This document shows, in pieces, positions 1 through 11,055 of a stretch of 64,000 nt of DNA. This DNA is from Artemia franciscana (taxonomy: Eukaryota > Arthropoda > Branchiopoda > Anostraca > Artemiidae). The position numbers and the translations under genes were made by a program. Below the pieces are notes generated by a model. It saw nothing but the letters and a program-made list of their open reading frames with translations. It was not told the origin of the DNA and made no database searches. The stretch lies in contig NC_088867.1 in assembly GCF_032884065.1 (NCBI RefSeq), forward strand, positions 58,912,675 through 58,976,674, written 5' to 3'. Each line of letters begins with the position of its first letter. The first letter of the stretch is position 1.

Positions 1-151
1 GAGTAATAGCCATAGCCATAAATGGAACGACCTTTACGGAGGGGGGGGGGATAAAAAATGATTTGAACGAGCTCAATGGAAATAGGTTTATACAATTAAA
101 AAAGAATAAGTTGTAAGATGTGGGGGGTGGGTCATTAAGACAACAACTTAC

Positions 152-328
152 ATTGTAAAGCATAGGATGCAAGCAAGCAGGCAGCACTTTGAGAAACTTT
201 CAGTCGCCCCTCCAGTAAATCCTTTCTGATCTGAAGGACGTAATGATAGCGGGTATAATCTTCTTTCAGTTTGCTAGGGTCGGCGACAAAGAATTTCACT
301 CGAAATAAAAATAAATGACTGTTCAAAC
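152..328 (-). CDS. Ptpmeg: Ptpmeg-like exon 4 of those seen (FERM F2 start)
   Basis: The exon runs from an acceptor (ttttctcttttag on the minus strand, ag at 329-330) to a donor GTAAGT at 151-146. It is 177 nt: two bases completing a split Gly codon, 58 codons, then one base. The translation contains FRVKFFVADPSKL, EDYTRYHYVLQIRKDLLEGRL and ASYALQ, the end of the F1-F2 linker and first helices of the F2 lobe. The leftover T fits the Ser that usually follows LQ in LQSELGDY of this family, whose exon would be off the window. Codon phase matches the upstream 43-nt exon exactly. Confidence 0.88.
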
Positions 329-1034
329 CTAAAAGAGAAAATAATCAGTCAAGCCTTTGTTTCATTAAACGGTTGGGGGGAGGGGAACTTACAAAAGCTT
401 TTATGCGGCCTCTACATGCTAACAGTTACCACGCAAGTAAAAACACATTCCTTCCTTTCACCTCTTTACCTTGCATTATTTACACGTCTTCTTTCTTTGA
501 AGTAGAGCGCTTCCCTTACGTGGATTTGGGACTAACTAGACCCCTTCCCCCTTCCTACTGAAATTTAGAAGGTACATGTAAGGTTACACCTGGGTGAACG
601 TGCAACAGCCTTGAATAAAAAAAAAAATATGATGATATGATTTTAGAAAGCCCCATTCCTAGAAAATAATGTGATACTCTTGAAAACTGAATTCCAGTAG
701 GATTACAAGAATTACTTTTTATAGAAAAAAAACCCTGAAGATCAATTTAAAGCTTTGGAAGAAATCCTATACGAAAAATGATACGAGTTTTGATAAAAAG
801 CTTTAGGGCATTAATATAATCCTAAAGGCATAAGCTAGGCTTGGTTGCTTAAAAAAGATTGAGGCATATTTATGTTTTTGATATACCATCAGCTGGATTA
901 AAACTCCACCTTTTGTTGAATAAATGGTTGTCTTAACGAGGAAGAGGGGTGAACAGGAGTTCAAATGCCATCCTAGTGAAAATGGGCTTTTAATCTTATG
1001 AAATAGCTACACAGAAGTTGGGAGAGAGTGTTAA
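329..1034. other. Intronic sequence, nothing recognised
   Basis: Part of the 2.5-kb intron between exons 3 and 4 of the Ptpmeg-like gene. Several G-rich runs lie around 373-386 and 43-50; the short open frame at 373-561 has no recognisable domain. Confidence 0.5.
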
Positions 1035-1990
1035 TAGAGTCGCTGACTTTTACCACAGCTTAACAAATGATGGACTATGTCAGTGTGAATTTACATAAAT
1101 AAATATTTCTTCCAATAGGGTTCTATAAAATAAATGTATAGGAGTTGGGAAAGCGGTGCTGGAGACAAATAATAAAAGATAATATAACGAGAAATTATCT
1201 TTTTAGAAAGTGAAGTTTAGACGAAACTAAATGAAATCACTTTCTAAGAACAGTCTTCAGCAAAACAACTAAATAAAAATCAAATTAAACTTACATAAAA
1301 GTCTCGAAACGTCAGCTCGTCTGACGTCGATTAAAATCGACGAAAATCAGCTCGAACACTGACTTTCACCACAGCGTAACAAATGATGGACTAAGTCTTA
1401 TTGGATTTAAGTTGATAAAATGTATTCCAATAGGATTTTCATTCAAACAGGAAATTTATTCAAACGAATAACAAAAGGTAATATAACGAGGAATTATTTT
1501 TTATGACACTGAAATTAAGATGAAAGTAAACGAACTCGATGTATATGAGCCTTCTCTAGCAGAAGAAACAATTATATATCAAATTCAAAGTACATTATAA
1601 TCTCGAGACTTAAGCTCGTCTGACTTCGATTAAAACATTGGAATTCAACTCAAGACGCTGACTTTTACCACAGCATAACTAAATATGGACTACGTCTGAT
1701 TGAATTTATATAGATAAGTATTTATTCCAACAGAATCCTACAAAGTAGGTGCACACAAGTTAAGAGAGAGTGGTTCTCAAGGCTTTGGCTTTTACAATTG
1801 CGTAACGAATAAGGGGTACTTGTATGATAGACGCCCCACCGCTCAAGTAGTTCCTTCATTGACGCATCATAGAACTGGTTTTTTTTTTTGTTAGTTTCTT
1901 TCAGCTTAGCGTGAGACAAGACAATAAGAAGTGACAGAATAGATGAAAAATATATAATTTGAACTATATATTTGCACATTAGGAGGAGGG
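1035..1990. repeat. Degenerate tandem repeat, about 300-bp unit, three copies
   Basis: The block gctgactttyaccacagc.taac followed by atggacta.gtc recurs near 1043, 1363 and 1658 (spacings about 320 and 295), with a weaker copy at 1785 and an outlier near 2360. Each copy also carries attccaa.aggat and the motif tcagctcgtctgac. The copies have diverged by substitutions and short indels, so the array is old. Confidence 0.65.
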
Positions 1991-2410
1991 GTAAAGTATT
2001 TGGACAGTGTGAAGTTAGATTCTAACAACAAGATAGGCAGAATAGCTGTACCTAACACATTGCGCATGCACACCCGCTATTCTCCCCCCCCCCCCGCCCA
2101 ACACACCTTTAATGTGCAAATATATAGCCCAAATTTCTATCTAAAGTATTATATTTTTATCTTTCTTTGATATATTTTTCTAGGATTGAGCGTCAGAGAA
2201 ACATATTAGGAGAACTTTAGGTAGGGCGCATATCATACAAGTACCGAATAAGGGATTAATTTTGACTGAGTTTAAATAGACAGATGTTTACTCCAAGAGG
2301 ACCCTACGAAATGGCCCTAATGACATACAAATTACTAGAGAGCAATACCCGAGAGGCTGAAATTTACAACAGCGTAGCAGATGATGAGCAATGTCTGATT
2401 GAATTTTAAA

Positions 2411-2560
2411 AACAGATTTAAGGAAAATTAGAACTTCTTGTGAGGGCGTAAAGAGGGACGCTTTGAATAGATTGGGATGGAGAAGGATCGCGCGAAGCTG
2501 AGTTCGCCTCAGGTGGCTTAGTACTGCAGTGAGTTATTAGTAGTAGTAGTTGTAGAAGTA
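2411..2560 (+). pseudogene. 3' end of an RTE-type LINE
   Basis: The translation (CEGVKRDALNRLGWRR, then a stop, ending STAVSY) matches the C-terminus of the longer RTE reverse transcriptase at 48.5-49.7 kb. It ends in the same 3' signature: gtactgcagtgagttatta followed by a (TAG)n-like simple repeat. Only the last about 40 codons survive. RTE-clade LINEs characteristically end in short simple repeats, which fits. Confidence 0.75.
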
Positions 2561-2812
2561 GAGTGAAATCCGACAATTTATAAACAACCAAAAAATGGTT
2601 ACATATCTTGTTCTAGTTTCATCAGGTTAACATTCTGCATACGAAAACATTAGAACTCACGTGGTCATACGCAGACACACATCTGGCTCTTAGGAAGAGG
2701 GGGGTTAAGAGGATTCTTCTTGGGCGTATTTGGAGGGGGGAGGGTAAGAACAAGAATGTTTACATATACAGACTATGAAGAGTTAAAGCACATAAAAACA
2801 AACATAACTTAC

Positions 2813-2855
2813 CACGAAGTTGTTTTTTCACAGTCTTTCTGGGATCCAACCATTT
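2813..2855 (-). CDS. Ptpmeg: Ptpmeg-like exon 3: 43-nt micro-exon (FERM F1 end)
   Basis: On the minus strand tatatattttag precedes the exon and GTAAGTTATG follows it. It encodes KWLDPRKTVKKQLR plus the first base of a Gly codon completed by the 328-152 exon. WLDP.K..KKQL is the conserved segment between YFGL and the FRVKFF strand of FERM F1-F2. It begins in phase 0, matching the phase-0 end of the 18014-17892 exon. Length 43 = 14 codons + 1, exactly the phase needed to bridge its neighbours, which is strong evidence despite the small size. Confidence 0.87.
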
Positions 2856-3198
2856 CTAAAATATATAAAAAAAAACATTCAAATTGTTTATATATAGCCA
2901 AGAAGAAAAATCTAAATCAAAAATTGGAATGAGCTATTTCTTTTTCAATCTTCTCATCTATCTCATCTTGCCCCTTTTTCATCTCTTTCTTTGCATCACC
3001 GTCACCTCTGAGTTTAACCGGAGCTAATAGATTTAATAGGTGATTTGGTGATCGCGTGATTTATTAAGTAATCATGTTCACAAGTGATCGTCATTTTTCT
3101 AGTCATTGTAGTTATTTGGTCACAGGCATCAGAGATATCGTGAAAGCCATAATACAAAAAACGTTTACGGAAAAACTCTCCGCTTCCAAGCCTGGACA

Positions 3199-3200
<2 letters not shown>

Positions 3201-3254
<54 letters not shown>
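3201..3254. repeat. 54-base poly(A) tract
   Basis: Uninterrupted A homopolymer following tggacaat. It could be the tail of a retroposed sequence to its left, but no gene or SINE body is recognised there and no target duplication was found. Confidence 0.9.
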
Positions 3255-3255
<1 letters not shown>

Positions 3256-4329
3256 AGATGAGAAGGCAGGATCTTGTTCATCATATGACATTACGTTAAA
3301 TTTATTATTTTCGAATAGTTCCATATTAACGATAATATTATGTTGACTAGTTTTTGTGTTCCAAATTGATGGAATCAATGAGTCCTCAAGGGGTTTTCAA
3401 AATTTGGTTTGTGATTGATTATTTTTTTTTTAGCAATAAATAAATTTGAGTCAACAGAGATGACAATAAATAATAACGGGTAAAACTTTATTTTTCAGTA
3501 AAATAGAAACTATATATGAAAATTAAAACAGTAAAACGTTTTGATTTCATTTCATTTCAAAGGCGGTTGTGCCAAGTAATCAAATTCTGATTATTTCGCT
3601 AGTTATTACAATTCGAATTCACGTTTAAACCTTAATATATAACATACATAATAAAGGGCGCTATCCGCGAACTGTCTACCAAAAGTGGCTTAGCTTTCCG
3701 TCCAAAATTCGCAACTAGCAAAAAGCAGTCAAATCGATATTCGCGAAATGACAGGAATTGGGCTAGTCTTGGAAAGTTAATCAGGGTTACTAGTCGAATA
3801 TGTTCCTGGCTAGGGGTTTTTAGAACCAAATTCTAATCCTCACATCTTTATTCTGCGAATCATTAATTTCATAAAATAAAACCTTGCAGAATCATATTGG
3901 GGCCAAATTAATAATTTCAGTCTATTGATACAAGATGATTAGGACAAAGAAAGCATGGCCAATTTTCAAATATCTTGCTATATCAGTCAATATTTGCGAG
4001 AAATTTCAAAAGCTGGTCTTATAAACCAGCTTTATAATCGCTTTCCATTGGAAATTCATGAGTGGAACTTTTGCACCGTTAATAAACAGCATGTCCCGAA
4101 CAACTCTTATAAACTGTTAGTACAAGGTGCTGAACGTTGCTTGACGTCTATGGCGAACTTTAGGGCTCATACAAGAACAGTAAGTAATATTTACCCCAAA
4201 ACATAAAAATAAATCTATTTTTTTTACAAAAAAGTTCATATAGTATAACTTAACATTTTTATTTTAAAATAGCTTTATTAATTAAAGTTCGAATTTTTTC
4301 ATATTTTCAATTTATATATCGGTTCAGGT
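3255..4329. other. Intronic sequence, nothing recognised
   Basis: AT-rich sequence in the intron between exons 2 and 3. An ATG-initiated 83-codon frame at 3955-4206 shows no domain I recognise and no splice context. Confidence 0.4.
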
Positions 4330-5725
4330 ATGTTTCCTAGTAGATGGAAAATTGCCCGGGTAATTCCGTTGCATAAAAAAAAGGGTAAATCTGATGTAAA
4401 TAATTATCATCCCATTGCGGTTTTATCGCCTTTATCTAGAGTGTTTGAAAAAAAATTTAAAGAAAGGATTTTTAATTATTTGGATAAGACAATTTTTTTT
4501 TTTACCAAATACCAGTTTGGATTTAGGGCAAGCCTTTCGACACAACACACAGTTGCAGCTCCTTTATTAGAAATAAATGATTGCTTAGATGACGATTTCC
4601 ATATGGCTACTATTTTCTACGATGGTAAGAAAGCATTTGACACACTAAACCTTGATATTCTTCTAGACAAAATAGAAAATGCAGACACAAGGGGATATGA
4701 ATAGAATTAGTAAAATCATACCTGTGTGGACGTGAAATTGTGGAAGATGTCAATAGAAAACTGTCTAATTTAAAATCCCTTAATGATATTGGTGTCCCTC
4801 GAGGTTTAGTATTAGGTCCGCTTTTACTTAGATCTTCCGCGAAGTTTGCAGGTGAATATTAGTCTTACTATTTATTTGCAGATGACACAGCTATATCAGT
4901 TAAAACGACGGGTGCATCTACATTAATTGATAATTTTACTATTACTGCTGTTTCAGTTAATCGATGGTTTGCTTCGAATAATCTAGTACCAAATTTTACT
5001 AAAACTGAATTTATGGTTTTTGGTCGTTCAAAACGCGGCACTCAAATGATTTCTTGTCAGGAGCTTCAGGTTGGTGAGAATAAAATTTGTAGGGTTCAGT
5101 CATATTTAGGAGTTTTTCTTGCTCTATTGTTGCCTTTTCGTAATCACATTCATCATTGAGGGGTTAAATTTGCTCAAAATATTGGGTCGCTGTACCGCGT
5201 GAAAAATATTTTTCATTTCCATGTTAAAAATAACTTACCACCCTTCAATTGCTTTGTACTTGAATTACTGCTCGACTGTCTATCTTAATAGCTTTTAGAC
5301 GCATTTGAAACAATTATAGGTACTACAAAATAGGGCAGTAAGAATACTTGGAAATTTTTTATATCGCCCATCAAAACTTGAAAATACATCTGAAACAAGG
5401 CGATGTTTTTTCCTGCATTTGTCGGATTTAAGACGTATACGAGATATACGTCTGCGTAATATTTCCTTATAGTAAATATTTTCTTATGGCATTTCAATTT
5501 CGAAGTCCTAATAACTATTTCTACAAAAGATCTCTAATGATTTTGCCCCCTCGTTCGGCTCGTCGGTGGTCGGGATTATACCCAATTCCTTTTGCAAGAT
5601 GCGAAAGGTCAATCTTTTCATTTAGGTACCTAATGCGATTCATTGCAAATAAATACAACCTGAATGATAAAACTCACATTGATCCACCACAAAAATCTCA
5701 GCTGTGTTTAAAAAACAAATATTAA
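4330..5725 (+). pseudogene. Decayed non-LTR reverse transcriptase (Jockey/CR1-like)
   Basis: Conceptual translation gives RT landmarks in order across several frames: PSRWKIARVIPLHKK, NNYHPIAVLSPLSRVFEK, YQFGFRASLSTQHT, a degenerate AFDTL block, GVPRGLVLGPLL, YYLFADDTAISV (catalytic FADD box near 4875), SNNLVPNFTKTEFMVF and a C-terminal NRAVRILG-type thumb. Frame changes after about 4704 and stops within the thumb show it is dead. The N-terminal endonuclease is missing, as in a 5'-truncated LINE. A related 3' remainder may extend to 5725. It lies antisense to the host gene. Confidence 0.85.
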
Positions 5726-6082
5726 AGATTGTTTTTTTATTGTTTGTTTATTTAGGCCTACCTTTGATGATGGAATATTAACACTTATGATATTTTTCTT
5801 ATGTGATTTGTTTTTGTCCCCACGACGGGATGGCCTCCCACGCCCTTCCTGTCCAGCATTTCTTTTCTCCCTTTCTTTCTTGTCTTCCTTGTTTCTTAAG
5901 TTTTAGTTGTTATTGTTTTGTTTTTTGTTTTTTTTATCAAGTTAATTTGTGCTATTATTACTATCATTATGACGAGATGTTCTGTTTTGTTTATGTCCTA
6001 TTATTTACATACCCAGCCTTACGAGTCCTGATCTCTGTTGGGGGTTAATGTTTTTTGTATTTTTAAGTATATTAAATAAACA
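5726..6082 (+). other. Probable LINE 3' region, otherwise nothing recognised
   Basis: T-rich sequence after the decayed RT, ending in attaaataaacaag. It may be the 3' UTR of that LINE; no clear boundary or target duplication. Confidence 0.3.
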
Positions 6083-6189
6083 AGTACAAGTTCCTAGGCC
6101 GATATTTTCTTATAATTTTGAAGTCCTGCGGACATAGAGTAAAAAATAGTCAATCTTGCAAAAGAAAACGGATACGTTCAAATAGAAAA
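6083..6189 (+). repeat. Upstream copy of a 107-bp direct repeat
   Basis: Close copy of 6389-6495 (agtacaagttcctaggccga... to ...ggatacgttcaaatagaaa), 306 bp apart. The reading frame open in the downstream copy contains stops here, so this copy has decayed. Confidence 0.9.
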
Positions 6190-6248
6190 ATCTATGAGAA
6201 TACAATTTAGCCCTTTTCTAATTCGATTTTAGGCCGACAAAGTAGTGA

Positions 6249-6503
6249 ATTTTCGCAAAAATTCCCATAGCAATATTTGCTACCAAAATTCCTGTAGCAA
6301 AACCCGTTGTCAACAATTACGTAGCACTTAGTACATCACTAAGTGCATTAAAACAGGCACTAGCACAAGACGGCGCCAAAATCGAACGAGTACAAGTTCC
6401 TAGGCCGATATTTTCTTATAATTTCGAAGCCCTGCGGACAGAAAGTAAAACAATAGTCAATTTTGCAAAAGAAAACGGATACGTTCAAATAGAAACTTTA
6501 TGA
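6249..6503 (+). pseudogene. Start-less 84-codon coding-like segment, unknown protein
   Basis: An open stretch from just after TGA (6246-6248) to TGA (6501-6503) has the composition of a real protein, for example ALKQALAQDGAKIERVQV and SKTIVNFAKENGYVQIE. It lacks an ATG. Part of it (6389-6495) is duplicated upstream at 6083-6189. I do not recognise the family. It may be the 3' part of a coding exon carried by a mobile element. No splice acceptor of good quality was identified at its left end. Confidence 0.4.
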
Positions 6504-6508
6504 CTTTA

Positions 6509-6637
6509 GCATAAAGAGCGAGTGCTAAGGAAGGGGCAGCACCCCTCACATACAGAATAATGTATGTCATTTTAAGTTTTAGTGATGCTCCTTACTTTCA
6601 ACTAAAAAATTGTTTTTTCATTTAACATTCGGTGTTT
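6509..6637 (+). repeat. Single arm of the foldback (palindrome) family
   Basis: Matches the right arms of the palindromes at 20.03-20.31 and 20.63-20.91 kb: tttagc.taaagagcg, aggggcagcacccct, atttaagtttta-type core, gctccttactttca.ctaaaaaa. Only one arm is present here. Confidence 0.7.
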
Positions 6638-7261
6638 TTCTAGCTTTTTAGTTATCGCTAGATTTTTTTTTTCAGTTCCCATTATTCCTCTTAAATTACT
6701 CGCCAGGGTCACATCCAAGGAAAGGATTAACAGTAATAATACAGCGCCATCTGTATTATTTCCAGAGTGTATGTGCCTGAGTTTGCTTGTTTGCTGTTAA
6801 TGGGATAAAGTTATTGCACTACTTTGAGGTTGTTTTCATATTGATTTGTACCCTTTAATTGACAATTTTACAGTTAAGTTAAATTGAGTGATATTCTCCA
6901 ATCCCTAGAATAGGTCTTTCTTTTCGGACATCCTCACCAGCGCCATCTTTTTTCTTAAGTTGATCGGGGCGCCATCTATAAAGACAATTTTTCCCATATC
7001 ATTAAGGTGCTGATTTCTACTGGGAGCAAGCAGAAGAGGGGAAGGAACCCCCCGCAAGCGCCGTACTGTACCCGCTGGTATTCAGTTACCCGAAAATTGC
7101 GGGGAAAAGGTGAGGGGGTACTTACGCTTCCCTTGTTCCTGGGTGATTTCAGTAGGCGTTCATTCAGCGCTCGACGCGTGAAGGTGTATTGTGTGCGAAA
7201 GAAAATAAAACGTTCAAGATTCTGGACTACTTTCAGCTCTCGAGCAGTGAAGTTCGTTGGT

Positions 7262-8389
7262 ATGACACAAGAGACTATTTACGAATATATATACGCGCCT
7301 GTCCTGAATTTCGCTCAGACAAGTTTGCGATATGCCGATATTTCCCGTGACGCGGTGGTTGCTACGGGAAGTAAATTTTACGGAAAAGACATTCTGTACG
7401 CTGCGCATTGCAAACTGAACGATATTTTGCGGCAACTTGGAGATGAATATGTAATGAAGGACCGCCGAGCTGGTTTGCAGAGTGATGTTTTCATGGGTGA
7501 TTTATACGATGCTATCAAGAATGCAGAAAACTCAGCCAATTTCACCTATAGATTTACTATCTGGAAAATTGGCGAAGTACCTAGAATACCGCAAGATGTG
7601 CTGACTTCTCTTTCAATTAGAGTTAACGAGTGCACAGAGAAAATAGAGGGACTAATCGATCAGTGTAAGATCTACCTTCCGTCAGGTCCTACTGTCTGGC
7701 CCCCGCTACCGAAACCAGAAAGACTTGAGAATCCTGTAGTGATAGCGAATGTGCCGGCGGAAAGCCTTGAATCATGTGCCAAACAGAAGGAATTTATCGA
7801 AAAGAACGGTGGAAAAGGACATATTCGCCGGATCACTCAACGAAAAGGTGGGTTAGTTGCCTTTCTCGATACGGCGGATTCAGCTCAAATCCTCGCAGAC
7901 ATGTTGAAAGAAAAGGTCCGTGATGTCAAGGTTTCTTACCGGAAACCAAAGTTTTTAGCGGTGGCAAGATTCGTTCCTCCGGCAACCACAGAGGAAGAAA
8001 TTATTGCTGCGAACTCCGAAGTTACGGAAGTCCACCGGTTCGGCACCTCTGGCACAGTGAAACTTGTATTTAAAGACTCGTTCGCGCGAGATCAGACAAT
8101 TAAACGCGGAATATTTGTAGACTACACCCACTTCCGGGTTGAGGCCTATAAAGAGCTCCCCAAGAGATGTTTTAACTGTCAATCTTTCGAGCACCTCTCT
8201 AGTGCCTGCAGCAACGCTCCGAAGTGCTCTAAGTGCGCCGGTGCCCACGTCGCATCACGGACGTCCCCATGCACGTCCACCACAGTTAAATGTGCTCTAT
8301 GCCCAGAAGGCCACAACACCCACCCCTCATACAGCATGAGATGCCCACTAGTTAGAAATGCTATGAAAAAGCCTACTACAACGAAATGA
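7262..8389 (+). CDS. LINE ORF1 (gag-like nucleic-acid-binding protein)
   Basis: The ATG at 7262 is the first in frame; the frame is open back to about 7007 but without ATG, so this start gives 375 residues. The C-terminus carries a CCHC knuckle (CFNCQSFEHLSSAC, C-X2-C-X4-H-X4-C, from residue 303) followed by two further knuckle-like clusters (CSKCAGAH...C and CALCPEGH...C). Three such clusters are typical of ORF1 proteins of the Jockey/I/R1 groups. They bind element RNA and chaperone annealing during target-primed reverse transcription. The stop TGA overlaps the ORF2 start in ATGA. Intact. Confidence 0.85.
   Translation: MTQETIYEYIYAPVLNFAQTSLRYADISRDAVVATGSKFYGKDILYAAHCKLNDILRQLGDEYVMKDRRAGLQSDVFMGDLYDAIKNAENSANFTYRFTIWKIGEVPRIPQDVLTSLSIRVNECTEKIEGLIDQCKIYLPSGPTVWPPLPKPERLENPVVIANVPAESLESCAKQKEFIEKNGGKGHIRRITQRKGGLVAFLDTADSAQILADMLKEKVRDVKVSYRKPKFLAVARFVPPATTEEEIIAANSEVTEVHRFGTSGTVKLVFKDSFARDQTIKRGIFVDYTHFRVEAYKELPKRCFNCQSFEHLSSACSNAPKCSKCAGAHVASRTSPCTSTTVKCALCPEGHNTHPSYSMRCPLVRNAMKKPTTTK
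8386..8389 (+). promoter_or_regulatory. ATGA stop-start overlap between LINE ORF1 and ORF2
   Basis: The ORF2 ATG (8386-8388) overlaps the ORF1 TGA (8387-8389). This arrangement in other non-LTR elements supports coupled termination-reinitiation; here that is inferred from the overlap alone. Confidence 0.7.
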
Positions 8390-11055
8390 CTTCTCTCTCC
8401 ATCATTTGCCGAAATATCTATGGGCACAATTCAGTCAAACTAGACTACGTTAAAGAACTATGCCGTCAATTTAATGTTGTGTGCTTACAAGAACATTTAC
8501 TCACCTCCGAAAATTTTGGTCTTTTCGAACAGTTGAATCAAAAAACTGTGTTCATGCATGAAGCAAAAAGGTCCTCAGTCCGCGGTCGACCTAGTGGGGG
8601 CACTGCTATCATAACGGACAGTTCGCTTGAATGTCAAAAGCTGGAATCGTGTGAGTTCTTCCTCGCTGTAGATTTTCCTGGCCCCGGGGGTTTTGTTCTG
8701 ATCACGGTTTATCTACCAACAAACCTAAACACCCTCTCTTCCGAAAAACGGTTCTCGGAAGCTTGTGGCCGCCTCTCGCGCTTACTTATTAGGCTGGGCA
8801 ATCGAAGAGTGCTAGTCTGCGGTGACTTTCAGTGCGACTTAACGAACCCATCAAATAAGCTCTCCGAAATCTTCTTCTCAGTAATCCCAGCTGGGTATGA
8901 TCTCTGTGAAAAGACTGACGCATATACGTACATCCATAATTCCGGTTCAACGACAAACATTGACCATGTGCTATGTAACTTCTCTCTAGGTGCTCCAGTC
9001 TCCGTGGACTCTGAGCACACAGTAAGTGATCACCTTGGCTTGTGCTTTAAGGCTAACTTCTTCCCGTGTAGGCCGAATAAGCCCCAAATTTATGCTACCA
9101 AGACTGAGTGGAATAAAATAAACGCCGACCAGTATAAACAGACATGTGATGAGATTCTCGGAAAGATAAAAGTTCCCTTTCAGCTCTTGATGCATGGCTC
9201 GAGTGATTTGGTAGCACTAGACATTTATTGTACTGAGATTATACATGCAATGAAAACGGCTGAGCAGGCTTCTGTACCCACTCGCCGTTTTAAACCTGGA
9301 ATCAGCAAGCCTGGCTGGAGTCGCTCTCCTAAAGTAAGGCAAGCCAAAGCTCGTGCTAAGTTTTGGCTGAGATTATGGCGCGATTGCGAGAGGCCTAGGT
9401 CAGGTGTAGTGTTTGAGCAGTTCCGCAACACGAAAAAAACTTATAATAAGTCTGTAAGTGATCTTAAAGCTGCCGAAGCCGAACTTGCTTCCCAAGAAGC
9501 AGCAAATAATCCTGTATCTATGTGGAAGTCTTTTAGACAGTCTAAACCAGTGACAAACCCTGCTAGTAACATACCTGAGGAGCAGTGGGTAAAACATTAT
9601 AGTGAAGTTTTTGGGATCAAACATGCCCAACTAACAACCGAAAGTGATAGCGAGCTCTCACGAGCTTTTGCGTCCCTCTTGAGCCAACGGAACTATTTTA
9701 CCGTCTCAATAGGCGAAGTGCTCCAGGTTATTAAGCAGCTGAGAAAGGGCAAGGCTCCCGGGCACGACGGAATTGTGACTGAACACCTCCGCTGTAGCTC
9801 ACCTCTGCTCATTGAGCACTTGACGCTGCTATATCAAATGTGCCTTGATTCTGGTGCAGTCCCTAAGTCGTTTGCCCTAGGTATTGTGTCTAACGTCTTG
9901 AAGAAGGGAAAAAATCGTAACCTCTGCTCTAGCTATAGGCCTATAACAGTTTCTAGTACATTAAGCAAAGTGTTAGAGAGACTTCTGTTACCTGAGCTGT
10001 TACGCAAGTGTAAAATTGACAATCGACAATTCGGGTTCCGTCGCCACCTCGGTTGTGCATTTGCACATCGCCTCCTTACGCGTATAGTATCGAAAGCTCA
10101 GAATCAATCACGGACTCTTTTAATTTGTGCAGTAGATGTGTCCGCGGCGTTCGATTCGGTAATTCATTCAAAGTTAATTTTGAACCTGCTGCACCAAGGT
10201 GTGAACCCACATGTAGCGGCCGTCCTATGGCACTGGTATTCGAGTAGCCTTATCCGTGTTAAGTTGAGTAGTGAATTCCTGTCGAAACCGATTAAGCTTC
10301 ACCGGGGACTGCGTCAAGGGTCGGTTTTAAGCCCTGTACTCTTCAATTCACTAACCTCGTCGGTAACAAAAAAGATTAACGGTGGTTTTAACACTGAATG
10401 TATGGATGTGAGCCTACTGTGCTACGCCGACGACATATTACTGGTGAGCACATCGCTTTGTAACCTTCAAGCTAATATCGATCTCCTAAGTCGAGGTTAT
10501 ACTAATATTGGTCTGGTTATTAACCCTGCTAAAACAGAATTTCTTGTATTTGAACCCCCGCGTGCGCCGTCTGAAGTTGCCCGTCGCGAGGCTACCCGTG
10601 TTACCGTTGCAGGGCAAGTAGTACTTCCAAGCCGCAAGTTGAAGTACCTAGGTATCACATATGGAAGCGACCTCAGAAGCTCGCGTGCTCTTTTTGTTGA
10701 CCAGGTTCTGTCGGGTTTTCGGTCTGGGTATGCTAAACTTGCAGCTCTGAAGTTTAAATTTAATAAGCATATTCTTGCTAGGTTGTATCGTGCCGTCGCT
10801 CTTCCCTTTGCTCACTACATCTCACCCGTTTGGCATTGGCTATCGAATTCGGATATGTTGCGAATCCGTTCAGGCTTTTGCAAATATTTAAAGTTTCTGC
10901 TTGGTCTGCCACTTTACCTCCGTAACACTGGTCTGCTAGAAAAGTATCATATACCTGATCCTGTTGAGTTCATGCCGAATTTTGAAAAACAAGCTCTCGT
11001 GAAACACAGGGCACTATTATTTGATTTCCCAGCGACTTTTTTGCTTGATAGTTGA
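8386..11055 (+). CDS. LINE ORF2: endonuclease-reverse transcriptase (889 aa)
   Basis: N-terminal EEP endonuclease motifs: LQEH (about residue 34), GDFQCDL (about 145), IDHVL (about 191) and SDHLGL (about 213). The reverse transcriptase follows: GKAPGHDG (about 454), SYRPITVSSTLSKVLE, QFGFR, VDVSAAFDSV (about 585), LRQGSVLSPVLF (about 642), catalytic CYADDILLVS (about 678) and LKYLGITYG. The protein nicks the target and copies element RNA onto the nicked end. It starts inside the ORF1 stop (ATGA at 8386-8389), suggesting termination-reinitiation. No frameshift or internal stop. No C-terminal RNase H is seen. Confidence 0.92.
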   Translation: MTSLSIICRNIYGHNSVKLDYVKELCRQFNVVCLQEHLLTSENFGLFEQLNQKTVFMHEAKRSSVRGRPSGGTAIITDSSLECQKLESCEFFLAVDFPGPGGFVLITVYLPTNLNTLSSEKRFSEACGRLSRLLIRLGNRRVLVCGDFQCDLTNPSNKLSEIFFSVIPAGYDLCEKTDAYTYIHNSGSTTNIDHVLCNFSLGAPVSVDSEHTVSDHLGLCFKANFFPCRPNKPQIYATKTEWNKINADQYKQTCDEILGKIKVPFQLLMHGSSDLVALDIYCTEIIHAMKTAEQASVPTRRFKPGISKPGWSRSPKVRQAKARAKFWLRLWRDCERPRSGVVFEQFRNTKKTYNKSVSDLKAAEAELASQEAANNPVSMWKSFRQSKPVTNPASNIPEEQWVKHYSEVFGIKHAQLTTESDSELSRAFASLLSQRNYFTVSIGEVLQVIKQLRKGKAPGHDGIVTEHLRCSSPLLIEHLTLLYQMCLDSGAVPKSFALGIVSNVLKKGKNRNLCSSYRPITVSSTLSKVLERLLLPELLRKCKIDNRQFGFRRHLGCAFAHRLLTRIVSKAQNQSRTLLICAVDVSAAFDSVIHSKLILNLLHQGVNPHVAAVLWHWYSSSLIRVKLSSEFLSKPIKLHRGLRQGSVLSPVLFNSLTSSVTKKINGGFNTECMDVSLLCYADDILLVSTSLCNLQANIDLLSRGYTNIGLVINPAKTEFLVFEPPRAPSEVARREATRVTVAGQVVLPSRKLKYLGITYGSDLRSSRALFVDQVLSGFRSGYAKLAALKFKFNKHILARLYRAVALPFAHYISPVWHWLSNSDMLRIRSGFCKYLKFLLGLPLYLRNTGLLEKYHIPDPVEFMPNFEKQALVKHRALLFDFPATFLLDS

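Noticed and set aside
3955..4206. 83-codon ATG-initiated frame
   Set aside because: No recognisable motif, no splice or promoter context; AT-rich chance frame or LINE 5' remnant.
7007..7261. N-terminal 85 codons extending LINE ORF1 from a GTG
   Set aside because: No ATG in this part; GTG starts are not expected in an animal. The first ATG at 7262 is used and the stretch is treated as 5' UTR.
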